Origin: Saprospiraceae bacterium
GTDB lineage: Bacteria; Bacteroidota; Bacteroidia; Chitinophagales; Saprospiraceae
Assembly: GCA_020631355.1 (NCBI GenBank)
Contig: JAHDHL010000034.1
Coordinates: 1 to 55,936, forward strand
DNA: 55,936 nucleotides
Direction of reading: 5' to 3'
Below the pieces are notes generated by a model. That model was not told the origin of the DNA. It did not search any database and saw only the letters and a list, made by a program, of their open reading frames with translations. A program made the translations under genes and the position numbers. Shown piece after piece: positions 36,237 through 44,867 of this stretch. Every line of letters starts with the position of its first letter. Position 1 is the first letter of the stretch.

Positions 36237-36268
36237 ATCCCGAATTTCCATCTCAGGAAATTCGGGAT
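36237..36268. terminator. Hairpin between the small secreted protein and the outer-membrane barrel gene
   Basis: Perfect 13-bp arms ATCCCGAATTTCC / GGAAATTCGGGAT with a 6-nt loop between convergent genes. There is no strong T-run, so it may act mainly as an mRNA end-stabilising structure. Confidence 0.6.
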
Positions 36269-36306
36269 AACGTAATTTTCATAACCGTCTTATTCTTTTC
36301 TTCCGA

Positions 36307-39063
36307 TTATTTCTCCTTACTGAAGAAGGATAAGTTGTATGAAAAGGTCAACATGAAATATCTTCCAATGTTATTCGTGTTCTCCTCCAATGTATAGAAA
36401 GCATTGGCGGTTTGTGAGAAGCCCCTGTTCTGGTTCAGCATATCATTGGCATTGAAAGTGAGCTTACCCTTTTCATTCTTGAAAAGTATTTTTTCGAGAT
36501 ATGCATTCCAAATTACCCATTGGGTATCATCCGTCAGATTCGATGAATTAAAACGTCTATAATTGGCATCTGTACCCACTGTGAAACCCTTACCCAAAAC
36601 TACGCTGGAACGAGCTGTAACGGTGTGGTTGATATATTTGATATTTTCAAATTCCTCTGAAGAATATTTACTATTAGAGAATTCCCATTGGTAACTCAGG
36701 TTTACATCCACCACTTTCTTCTTCTTGTTTCCGATACTGACCTTGATATTTTGTGAAAATAAGTCCTGCTCCAGGTTCTGGCCATTCAAATTGAAAGGAG
36801 AGGAACTGAATGTTGTTCCAGCTCGTAAACTCCACTTCGATTTCATGAAATTAAGAGGGCTGCTGTAGTTCACATTCAGGGTTGATGTGGAACGCAAGGT
36901 ACTATTGACCGGCTGAATGGTCTCAACGAAGAATGCATCATACGTTGAAGTATTAATGATGGTATTCGGCGTCATGCTATGACTTGCATTGAGGAATAAG
37001 GTGTTGAAATTGAAGCTATCAAACAGATAATAGCTCAATCTAATCCTATGGGTATATTCCGGGTCCAAATTCGGATTACCCACAACTACTCTCAAGGGAT
37101 TCGTATTATTGGTAACCGGTTGGAGTTGGTTGAAACTCGGCATCTGGGTGGATGTCGAATAATCCAAGGAGATATTCTGGGTCTTACCCAGTTCTATTCG
37201 AGCCCTTGCATTCGGCAATACAAACCAATAAGGATTATCCAAAATGGAGGCACTCCCCTCATCTATGGAAAGTTGGGTTTGGGATATCTTGGTACCCAAG
37301 GCCAGGGTATATTTGGATCTGACATAGGTGAATTTGGTGTCGAAAGCTTGAGTCCTATTATTAAAATCAAAATCCCTACTCAAATCCACGACTTCCTGAT
37401 ACGTGCCATTTTCCAAATCTTCCGTTTCATTGTCCCATTTATTCAATTTATTACCAAATTCGTAACTATTGGACCAACGGGTAAACTTACCCAAGGGCTC
37501 AACGTATGTCAGTTTCTGAGAAAGGTCCAATGTGCTATTGAAACGGTCTTCGCGTCGATTCAGCGTTTCATTGAATGTAGGAATTCCCTCGGAATCATAA
37601 TATTGGTTATCAAACTGTGTATTCGCATCCGAATTATTCGCATTATAATTAATCTTGGAAACAGACGAAAGGGTTCTTCCCGGCTTGAATCTTTTCCTAT
37701 ATGATAATCGGCTACTCAGGCTATAGGTATTCCTGTCATCATCATAGTCATTGGTTCCGTTATCCGTAACCCTGTTTTCTTGGTCAGTATTGGTATAAGA
37801 AGAATTATTATCTGCTTTACTTTTATTGAGGCCGAAGGTATTGTTCCATACAATCTTTTGGGTCGTATCCAATTCAAATGTGAGTTTGGCATAGGCATTA
37901 TGTGCATAATAATTTGAGTTGCTGGTTCTATTCTCAGTCCTATCGAATAAAGGAACACCATTGACAAAGTTCGTTCTCCTACTATCGGAAATCAGATTGT
38001 CATTGACCATATTAAAACTATAATTGGTATTGATCTTGAAAACATCATTAATCTTATTGTTATAGTTTAAGCCAACGATTCCTGTGGTCTTATTCCCACT
38101 TGTATTATTATTCCTACCAATCAGAGGAATGGAACTATTGATGGCAAAGGTTCCATCATCATTCCCATCCATAATGTTTGAGAAACCGCCCATAAAATCG
38201 GCATATTCCCTAAATGAAAAACCTGTCTGGTTGATGTTATTGAACTTGGAAATCAATGATACCTGATTCTTCTTATCAAAACGATTCAGATTGAATTCTC
38301 CCTTGAACCGCCTATCCGTACCTCCGCCGGCCAATGCCTTTCCGAAATAGCCTTGTTTGTATTCTTCCTTGAGTTTGAGGTTCATCACCTTGTCTTTCTC
38401 CCCAACCTCCAAACCTGAAAACTGTTGTTCGTCTGTTTTCTCATCATATACTTGCACCTTGTCCACGACCTTAGCCGGTAGGTTCTTGGAAGCAACCGAT
38501 GGGTCATCACCAAAGAATTCCTCTCCATCCACCAGAAGCTTGGAAACTTCCTTGCCTTGCGCCTTGATGGTTCCATCCTCCTCTACTTCCACTCCGGGTA
38601 GTTCCCTGAGTAGGTCCTCCACAACTGCGTTCTTTCTCGTTTCGAATGAACTGGCATTGTATTCAATGGTGTCTTTCTTAATCAGGATTGGTATTCGATC
38701 TTCCATGACAACCACTTCTTCCAGCATGGTATTTCCCTCCTGAAGAACGATTTTTTCCATGGCCCTATCCCCTTTGGAGGCATCAATATTCACATATTCG
38801 ACATGGGTCCTGTATCCCATGTAAGTGATTTGGAGAAAGTATTCCCCAGTAGCTACACCTCCTATGAGGTAACCTCCATTCCCATCCGTAATGGAAAATC
38901 CGGTAAGGACAGAATCTGCCTTTGAAGTCAGCATCACACTAGCTCCGATGATGGATTGGTCCAAGGAATCAATGATTTGTCCTTGTAGGGATATATTCTG
39001 GGCTTGCATTGAAGTACAGGCACCAAGTACTATGAGTAGTAAGGTATAAATGTGTTTCGTCAT
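36307..39063 (-). CDS. TonB-receptor-like outer membrane beta-barrel protein
   Basis: The protein has 918 residues and a signal peptide (IYTLLLIVLGACTSMQAQ). Residues ~23-110 are a CarboxypepD_reg-like domain (LQGQIIDSLDQSIIGASVML). A plug-like region (~120-230; VEDLLRELPGVEVEEDGTIKAQG, LLVDGEEFFGDDPSVA) is followed by a long beta-barrel ending in an aromatic residue pattern (YFMLTFSYNLSFFSKEK). It fits the outer membrane protein beta-barrel family (PF14905), a relative of TonB-dependent receptors. It lies 121 bp downstream of a GLPGLI gene on the same strand, a common pairing in Bacteroidota. The substrate is unknown. Confidence 0.9.
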   Translation of the reverse strand: MTKHIYTLLLIVLGACTSMQAQNISLQGQIIDSLDQSIIGASVMLTSKADSVLTGFSITDGNGGYLIGGVATGEYFLQITYMGYRTHVEYVNIDASKGDRAMEKIVLQEGNTMLEEVVVMEDRIPILIKKDTIEYNASSFETRKNAVVEDLLRELPGVEVEEDGTIKAQGKEVSKLLVDGEEFFGDDPSVASKNLPAKVVDKVQVYDEKTDEQQFSGLEVGEKDKVMNLKLKEEYKQGYFGKALAGGGTDRRFKGEFNLNRFDKKNQVSLISKFNNINQTGFSFREYADFMGGFSNIMDGNDDGTFAINSSIPLIGRNNNTSGNKTTGIVGLNYNNKINDVFKINTNYSFNMVNDNLISDSRRTNFVNGVPLFDRTENRTSNSNYYAHNAYAKLTFELDTTQKIVWNNTFGLNKSKADNNSSYTNTDQENRVTDNGTNDYDDDRNTYSLSSRLSYRKRFKPGRTLSSVSKINYNANNSDANTQFDNQYYDSEGIPTFNETLNRREDRFNSTLDLSQKLTYVEPLGKFTRWSNSYEFGNKLNKWDNETEDLENGTYQEVVDLSRDFDFNNRTQAFDTKFTYVRSKYTLALGTKISQTQLSIDEGSASILDNPYWFVLPNARARIELGKTQNISLDYSTSTQMPSFNQLQPVTNNTNPLRVVVGNPNLDPEYTHRIRLSYYLFDSFNFNTLFLNASHSMTPNTIINTSTYDAFFVETIQPVNSTLRSTSTLNVNYSSPLNFMKSKWSLRAGTTFSSSPFNLNGQNLEQDLFSQNIKVSIGNKKKKVVDVNLSYQWEFSNSKYSSEEFENIKYINHTVTARSSVVLGKGFTVGTDANYRRFNSSNLTDDTQWVIWNAYLEKILFKNEKGKLTFNANDMLNQNRGFSQTANAFYTLEENTNNIGRYFMLTFSYNLSFFSKEK

Positions 39064-39184
39064 GATGGTTGCATTTAAAGAAATGGGGTGAAATGTGAAT
39101 GTGGTTGGTTATCTACATTGACATACAGGCTGATGGAACCCAATATTCCTCCAGCCTATATGTGATTTAGGAATGAGTGGATTT

Positions 39185-39925
39185 CTAATCCGTTATGAAG
39201 AAGCCTTTACCTCCATATTGTTCTCTCATTTCCTCCGTCTTCTTTTTGACTATTTCCTTATATTCTTCAGAAGTGACTTTCTTACCTTTGGTTGGTTTTA
39301 CGATGGCATCATCTTCCAATTCCTCCAATTTGACATCCGTTGCAGTCAATGTAACATTCCCTTCTTCGCCGAAACTCGCTTTTAGAATCATTCCCGGTAG
39401 TCCATGTAAGAATCCAGGTGCTGCCTTGGTTGGTATCTGGGGAGTAAACCAAGCCACTACCCTATCCGTTGAATCTCCGGTCACAGCCTTGAAACACAGA
39501 TAATCCATGATGACATCCTGTTCCTTGGTCATTTTCCATTCTCTTTTCTTTGCTTCGTCGGTTATCAGGAAAGTCTTTCTGAAAAAATCCTGCATATGGA
39601 TATTCTCATCTGTTTCCAAGTTGTAGTAGAACTGTTCGTCCGGTCTTTTGAAGTTGAAGAACATCCCGTTTCCTCCTCCCTCATTGGTTGCTTCTTCCTC
39701 AATCACATTCCTCAATATGTGCTCCTTGTCAGTGAATAATAATTCCCGCTTAGACTTCATACTCTTGGGCATCTGAGTAATGATACTTTGCATCTCGGGC
39801 TTATCCTTCATGCTTTCTGGGATTTCGAAGGTGATTTCCTGTTCGTAAGTAATGATTCCCGACGATTGGGACCATGAAAAGAGTGGAAACATCAAGAGTA
39901 AAAATAGATAGTTGTACTTTTTCAT
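39185..39925 (-). CDS. GLPGLI family protein
   Basis: The protein has 246 residues and a signal peptide (YLFLLLMFPLFSWSQ). The family motif appears as FLHGLPGMILKASFGEEG (~residues 174-191), preceded by VVAWFTPQIPTKAAPG. Family members are periplasmic and usually next to an outer-membrane receptor, as here; their function is not established. The C-terminal ~50 residues are Lys/Glu-rich. It is first in the pair, so transcription probably runs from here into the barrel gene. Confidence 0.92.
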   Translation of the reverse strand: MKKYNYLFLLLMFPLFSWSQSSGIITYEQEITFEIPESMKDKPEMQSIITQMPKSMKSKRELLFTDKEHILRNVIEEEATNEGGGNGMFFNFKRPDEQFYYNLETDENIHMQDFFRKTFLITDEAKKREWKMTKEQDVIMDYLCFKAVTGDSTDRVVAWFTPQIPTKAAPGFLHGLPGMILKASFGEEGNVTLTATDVKLEELEDDAIVKPTKGKKVTSEEYKEIVKKKTEEMREQYGGKGFFITD

Positions 39926-40414
39926 TAGACTTTCATTTTTTAAAGGAACGATTGAATCTGGAGTATGAATTCATCTTAACAATAAAGACGTATGTTTATT
40001 ATGATACTTCAGAAGTCGAAATGTGTGTGGTTATGGTTTGTAATACAGTTGTTTCTATTACAAAAATGGACATTAGAATATCCCTTAAGGTTGTTTCTTA
40101 TATGGATTGAGAGGAAAAATCGACCAACATCAGACAATTGGAACAAGGAAAAATCCAAATTGTTACAACGAATTCTACTCTATCCCCATATATTTCCATC
40201 ATATTTCCTTTTTTACAATTTAATTGAAATCGCTCGAATATGAATATTGGACATGTAATTCTTGCTACCTAGCAAGGTACTATACATTACACTTTGTCAT
40301 ACTGAATCTTATGACATGTCACAACCCAATAGGCCCAATTGTGACTCGGATACCTTTTGGCATCCGTATTGCATTATGAGCAGTAGATTCCTAATCTAAC
40401 TGCGAACTAACCTT
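39926..40414. other. 489-bp AT-rich intergenic region with a 7-2-7 palindrome
   Basis: Divergent region between the GLPGLI gene and a small plus-strand ORF. It holds CTTGCTA-CC-TAGCAAG at 40261-40276 (perfect 7-bp arms, 2-bp centre) and TGACATGTCA at 40312-40321. Two overlapping frames of about 80 codons exist here but look non-coding. No clear TAnnTTTG box was seen. Confidence 0.5.
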
Positions 40415-40816
40415 ATGAGTAAGAGAGATGAAATTAATATGGAGGACTTTGCCCATCAGCTCCGGCTATCCGTTGATTCGAGGATACAGCTTGCGGAACA
40501 TCAATTGAGCAAAATCATCATGCCATTCATGCCTGACAACAAACAAAGTCATCAGCCTGATTTTAATAGTAAGGCATCCATACCGACGTTCAATTCGCCC
40601 AAATTGTACAATGAGAAGTTGTTTAACCTAATTGAGGATTACACGAACAGGGTATGTAAATTGATTTATATCCGTTCCAAAATCAATAAGCACAACGCCA
40701 TTGAGGTCAATAATATCATTGAAACGGAAGTATACCTCCAATGGGATAGAAAAACACTGAATGCATTCATGAACGACACACTCAACCAATCCATCAGCAA
40801 GGATTCAGGTCAATAA
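40415..40816 (+). CDS. Hypothetical cytoplasmic protein
   Basis: A protein of 133 residues without signal peptide or membrane segment. It looks mainly helical and polar (HQLRLSVDSRIQLAEHQLSK, LFNLIEDYTNRVCKLIYI, HNAIEVNNIIETEVYLQW). I recognise no family. Its 3' end overlaps the end of the convergent M1 peptidase gene by 23 bp. The codon use looks like its neighbours and the frame is long for this AT-rich stretch, so it is probably real. Confidence 0.6.
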   Translation: MSKRDEINMEDFAHQLRLSVDSRIQLAEHQLSKIIMPFMPDNKQSHQPDFNSKASIPTFNSPKLYNEKLFNLIEDYTNRVCKLIYIRSKINKHNAIEVNNIIETEVYLQWDRKTLNAFMNDTLNQSISKDSGQ

Positions 40817-42458
40817 GAAACAAATCCTCCAAGACCTTAAAATCCCCCACCTCCTCCAAGTCCAATGTTTTTTTCTGCCATTTTCTCGTCGGTTCTATCA
40901 TAATTTTCTTATTCCCTGTTTGGATACCTAAGGGCATATTGAAATCTTCCACTTCAGTGTCCCATCTGTACATGAGTATATACTTGTCCTTTTTCTTTTT
41001 CAGCTTGTATGTGAATACGGGTATATCCTTGTAATTGAGGTATTGCTTGAAAAAGGGTCTGAAATTCCTACCTGTCTCGGATTCTACCAATTCAAAAAAG
41101 GCTTCTGATTTTACATTGGTAATCTTATTCATTTCATGGAACTTCTTTAACATTTCAAACCACAAATCATCATTATTGATGGAATGCCTGAGTGTATTGA
41201 GCATCAATGCTCCCTTGTAATAATGGTCACTACTGGCCCAGTTGGTCCAATTCACATCCAAGGGGCCTATGATGGGTTCCTGGTTCAGCACATACGCTCT
41301 TTGGTTCTTGAGGTAACGAATGGCATCTTCATATCCACGTGTGCATTCGACAAACAATGACTCCATGTAGGTCGTAAAGGATTCATGAATCCACATTTCA
41401 GCATGGTCATTACAACTAATACTATTCCCGAACCATTCGTGTCCTGTTTCGTGGACAATGATATAATCGAAATTCATGTCCGAGGGTATCATTCCTCCCA
41501 AGTATCCTCTTTTATATTGATTACCATAGGCTATGGCTCCTTGGTGTTCCATCCCCAGGTATGGAGTTTCCACCAGTGCAAAACCATCGTTTCTGAATGG
41601 ATAAGGACCAAAGTAATATTCAAAACAGGACAATGTGGTCTTGACTTGTTTGAAATGCTTCTTGGCCGTTTCAAGGTTATAATCCAGAACGTAATAGTCC
41701 AAATCCATTTCTATACCATCGAATGCCTTATATTTTTCTTGGAAATGTTCGTAATGGGCTAGATTGACCGTGACATTGTAATTATTAATAGGATAAGTAA
41801 CCCGCCATTCCGTTTTTTTCTTATCCAGCCCAATCTCCTTTTCACCCAAGAATTGACCATTAGAAACACAAGTCAGCTCCTTGGGTGCTGTAATGCTGAT
41901 ATCCATACCTTTGGGTTCATCTGATAAATGATCCTTATTTGGCCACCAAAGGCTGGCACCATCCCCCTCACAAGCTACGCCGATCCAGTCCCGGCCCTCC
42001 CTATCCTTATCGAATACGAAACCTCCATCCCAAGGAGGCCTTTGAGCCACTGTGGGATAACCGGAATAATACATCCTGACCGTTTTCTTATCGCCTTTGG
42101 GAATCCTATTTCCCATATTGATGAAAACGGCATTGAAGCTTCTTCTGAATTCCAATTCTTCCAAGTTATCCAATCGGATTACACTATCCATCACCATATT
42201 GGAAAATAAATCAACCTGAAGCGTCAGAAATTCTTCCACAGCAGTGAATTCCATATCAATGTATCCTTGTATATGCCTTTTCAAAGGATCAATTTCGATA
42301 TCCATCTTATAATATTCTACATCAAAGCAAGTCCTTGCAGGAGAAAGGGCTCCCCTAAGGCTATCAGCCTTGGTGAACTTTACCCTATTCTTATAAAAAT
42401 CTTCCTGCCCCATCAATGAGAGCGGCAATAAAAAAAGGATGACGATGTACTTCAACAT
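40794..42458 (-). CDS. Secreted M1 family aminopeptidase-like metallopeptidase
   Basis: The protein has 554 residues and a signal peptide (MLKYIVILFLLPLSLMGQ). An N-terminal beta domain (VEYYKMDIEIDPLKRHIQGY) precedes the catalytic domain with HETGHEWFGNSISCNDHAEMWIHES (HExxH-x18-E zinc site, His ~338). The exopeptidase GAMEN position reads GAIAYGN here, so exopeptidase preference is uncertain. It lacks the C-terminal ERAP1-like domain of long aminopeptidases. It acts in the periplasm or outside the cell to trim peptides. There is no T9SS domain. Confidence 0.92.
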   Translation of the reverse strand: MLKYIVILFLLPLSLMGQEDFYKNRVKFTKADSLRGALSPARTCFDVEYYKMDIEIDPLKRHIQGYIDMEFTAVEEFLTLQVDLFSNMVMDSVIRLDNLEELEFRRSFNAVFINMGNRIPKGDKKTVRMYYSGYPTVAQRPPWDGGFVFDKDREGRDWIGVACEGDGASLWWPNKDHLSDEPKGMDISITAPKELTCVSNGQFLGEKEIGLDKKKTEWRVTYPINNYNVTVNLAHYEHFQEKYKAFDGIEMDLDYYVLDYNLETAKKHFKQVKTTLSCFEYYFGPYPFRNDGFALVETPYLGMEHQGAIAYGNQYKRGYLGGMIPSDMNFDYIIVHETGHEWFGNSISCNDHAEMWIHESFTTYMESLFVECTRGYEDAIRYLKNQRAYVLNQEPIIGPLDVNWTNWASSDHYYKGALMLNTLRHSINNDDLWFEMLKKFHEMNKITNVKSEAFFELVESETGRNFRPFFKQYLNYKDIPVFTYKLKKKKDKYILMYRWDTEVEDFNMPLGIQTGNKKIMIEPTRKWQKKTLDLEEVGDFKVLEDLFLIDLNPC

Positions 42459-42640
42459 AGGTATTTGAATAATTGGTCATGGGCAATCAACAATGGATGA
42501 TATATCGTATTCCCTAGGTTCGACATATTATTACTACATTGCAACTGTTGTTTAAGAAGTATTAAAAGTAATCCAAATACAACAACAAGAATCCCAATGG
42601 GCCCTTTAAAATCATTTTCGTAATAAAAGTAAAAAGTCTC

Positions 42641-43027
42641 ATGCTACTAAAGAAAGTAACTTTCATTTCTTTTTTACTATTGATTGTCGGGATGTATAGT
42701 CCTGCACATGCTGTAGTTGCCACAAAGAGTACCGTAAAGAATGTAAAGGAAATACCGAGTAAGAAACTGGGTAAGAAAATGACATTCAGGGACAAGATTA
42801 AGCTCATCAAGCAAGTCAGGGCGGAAAGAAAAGCATTCAAAAGGGCAAATCCGGGTAAGACACAGTCCATTTTCCAAAATAGGTTATTCGTTTTGGGACT
42901 GATTTTTCTGGCTGTCGGTATTGTCTCATCCATTCTACCTATAGGTATAGTCAGATGGCTGGGAGGGCTATTAGGTCTGGTTGGGTTCATCATGATGATT
43001 ATAGCGCTTATACAGGAATTCACCTAG
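42641..43027 (+). CDS. Small membrane protein of unknown function
   Basis: The protein has 128 residues. A signal-like N-terminus (VTFISFLLLIVGMYSPAHAV) is followed by a strongly basic stretch of ~50 residues (KKLGKKMTFRDKIKLIKQ) and then a hydrophobic C-terminal part (LFVLGLIFLAVGIVSSILPI and LGGLLGLVGFIMMIIALI), which gives two membrane helices. I recognise no named family, although short basic-plus-two-helix proteins of this sort are common in Bacteroidota. A terminator follows. Confidence 0.75.
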   Translation: MLLKKVTFISFLLLIVGMYSPAHAVVATKSTVKNVKEIPSKKLGKKMTFRDKIKLIKQVRAERKAFKRANPGKTQSIFQNRLFVLGLIFLAVGIVSSILPIGIVRWLGGLLGLVGFIMMIIALIQEFT

Positions 43028-43049
43028 GGGTGTCCAATGATGAAATAGA

Positions 43050-43080
43050 AAAGCCCAATCAGCGATGCTGATTGGGCTTT
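43050..43080. terminator. Bidirectional terminator after the small membrane protein gene
   Basis: 14-bp perfect arms AAAGCCCAATCAGC / GCTGATTGGGCTTT with a 3-nt loop, between convergent genes. Confidence 0.85.
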
Positions 43081-43103
43081 ATTTATTCAAGTCAGGCGAA
43101 TGC

Positions 43104-43574
43104 CTAGACTACCTTGTCTGCACAACTTGATGATGCGAATGCGTCAGGCTTGGCCTTGAATACGAATCCCATTCCTAGGATGTATCCCATAGCATCCCTC
43201 AATGCAGTATTTGACTTGAAGTGCGGGTCGGTATTGATGTCCGCGTGGACTTCCAATGCGACATTGTGCTTATCCAAAAGGTCACAAAGTGCGTAAGCGA
43301 TTTCCACTGACTTACCTACTTCATTGATCATCCTTTCACGGATGGTCATCTTCAATTCTGAACGATCATTACTGATGAACATGAAGCCTCCCTTCTTTTC
43401 CCTAAGGAAAACAATTACGGTCGCATATTCTGTGACTTTCCCTCGTACCTGAGAGTCTGTACCGATGCATACTTTCAACTTGTGTCCTTCTGCTGTCTCA
43501 CGGATGATGGCTTGTTCTACCGCATCCTTGATTGGCAGTTCCAGTCTTTGACCATTCAGTCTTCGCCAATTCAT
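43104..43574 (-). CDS. YkuK-like (DUF458) RNase H-fold protein
   Basis: A 156-residue cytoplasmic protein. The segment KVCIGTDSQVRGKVTEYATVIVFL and the later ALEVHADINTDPHFKSN match the YkuK/DUF458 family, which has a predicted RNase H-like fold; the Asp residues in GTDSQ and HADINTD are candidate metal ligands. The biological role is not established. It is monocistronic, convergent with the small membrane protein gene. Confidence 0.82.
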   Translation of the reverse strand: MNWRRLNGQRLELPIKDAVEQAIIRETAEGHKLKVCIGTDSQVRGKVTEYATVIVFLREKKGGFMFISNDRSELKMTIRERMINEVGKSVEIAYALCDLLDKHNVALEVHADINTDPHFKSNTALRDAMGYILGMGFVFKAKPDAFASSSCADKVV

Positions 43575-43725
43575 GATGTTTTAAGATTTATAGTAGTAAC
43601 AGTCCGGACGTACCACGGGTTAAAAATTGGGAATCATATCCCTTTCTATAACCTATTAATTATAATTTCATTCAAAAAGTTCCTGAATTACAGTACTATA
43701 CCAAAGTTTGTCTGACAGGGTACAT

Positions 43726-43756
43726 AAAAACACGGTAGCCGTATTCGACTACCGTG
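43726..43756 (-). terminator. Terminator of the carbonic anhydrase gene
   Basis: Stem CACGGTAG / CTACCGTG, loop 10, with five T following on the minus strand; 32 bp past the stop codon. Confidence 0.75.
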
Positions 43757-43787
43757 CCATTAAATCATCTGAAAAACCCATGACTCC

Positions 43788-44525
43788 TTAATCCAGAATA
43801 TTCACTTTTCCATTGTCCATATCGTACAATGCACCTACAATCCTGATTTCTCCATTTTCCTCCATTTCTTTAAGAATCGGACTGTTTTTTCGGATTTCAT
43901 TGATGGTATTCCTGACATTGCTTTCACTTACCTGATGTACGAATTCCTGATTCTTGGAACTTCTATCACCATCGTATAAAACCATGTCTACTGCGGGCTT
44001 AATCTTGGATAGCATAGCGGTAATATTACCCAATTTAACATCATCAATGGCTGACTTGATTGCTCCGCAATGCTCATGTCCCATGACCATTATCAACTTC
44101 GAACCCGATACCTTGCATGCGAACTCCATACTACCAAGGATATCCTCGTTTACGAAATTCCCTGCCACCCTGGCAACGAAAACATCTCCAATTCCTCTGT
44201 CGAAAACATCTTCTACCGGCACTCTGCTATCCACACATGAGAGAACTATTGCTTTCGGGTATTGTGCCCTAACACTTTCCCTCACTTGTGAAGAATGGTC
44301 ACGGGCCGTAAGGTCATTTCGCATAAACCTCTCATTCCCCTCTTTCAGTGATTGGATAACCATATCAGGTGTTAGTGCATCTTGTTCTTCCTTGGTAAGT
44401 ACATCCTCTACCAAACCAACCATTTCCTTTGGATTTTCTAGTGTTTTTTGATTACCCTGACTACATGATACAAGCATCATCATACCTAGGATAATTACAC
44501 AAAATTGAAATTTGAATTGATTCAT
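43788..44525 (-). CDS. Beta-class carbonic anhydrase, lipoprotein
   Basis: The protein has 245 residues. It starts with a type II signal peptide with lipobox LVSC (Cys ~21), so it should be lipid-anchored in the periplasm. The catalytic domain shows SCVDSRVPVEDVFDRGIGD (first Zn Cys and the Asp/Arg dyad) and VMGHEHCGAIKSA (Zn His and Cys), both complete. It interconverts CO2 and bicarbonate. Cytoplasmic beta-class enzymes lack this anchor; the exported form suggests a role in periplasmic CO2 or pH balance. Confidence 0.95.
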   Translation of the reverse strand: MNQFKFQFCVIILGMMMLVSCSQGNQKTLENPKEMVGLVEDVLTKEEQDALTPDMVIQSLKEGNERFMRNDLTARDHSSQVRESVRAQYPKAIVLSCVDSRVPVEDVFDRGIGDVFVARVAGNFVNEDILGSMEFACKVSGSKLIMVMGHEHCGAIKSAIDDVKLGNITAMLSKIKPAVDMVLYDGDRSSKNQEFVHQVSESNVRNTINEIRKNSPILKEMEENGEIRIVGALYDMDNGKVNILD

Positions 44526-44867
44526 AATTAAAGTTTTAATGTATAACTATCTTTTGTAATAGTAAAACTATTATTTTAGGTAAATGTTCAGAAATTCTCC
44601 ACTAATTTTAGGAAATCTATAAGATTAGAAATGAACGATTCCATGCGAATATTCATTCGAAAGAAATAGGAGTAGTCAAGACCGATGATTTTTAAATCAT
44701 GGAAAACCATTCCCAACAACTTCACATCAAAAGCGTAAGGATTCAATTTTAGTCCTTACCTTTATCCATACAAACTGGGGTTAAGAACATAACACATATT
44801 TCATTTCATTGATGGGACTTTCCTAAGTCCAACATATCCATATCATTAACCCTTGTATCAATTTCAT
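44526..44867. other. 342-bp divergent intergenic region
   Basis: Between the carbonic anhydrase and nuclease-helicase starts. It contains a short hairpin GGACTT-TCCT-AAGTCC at 44815-44830. No ORF of note and no clear TAnnTTTG box was seen. It should hold both divergent promoters. Confidence 0.45.

Noticed and set aside
39874-40243. Two overlapping frames of about 80 codons between the GLPGLI gene and the hypothetical gene at 40415
   Set aside because: Composition reflects AT-rich non-coding DNA (runs of Leu, Ile, Phe, Trp, Lys), one begins inside the GLPGLI gene, and neither has a recognisable start context or domain.
42562-43023. Long minus-strand frame opposite the small membrane protein gene
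   Set aside because: The plus-strand frame has a signal-like N-terminus, membrane helices and a terminator; the opposite frame is rich in Ser, Pro and Leu as expected for a shadow.
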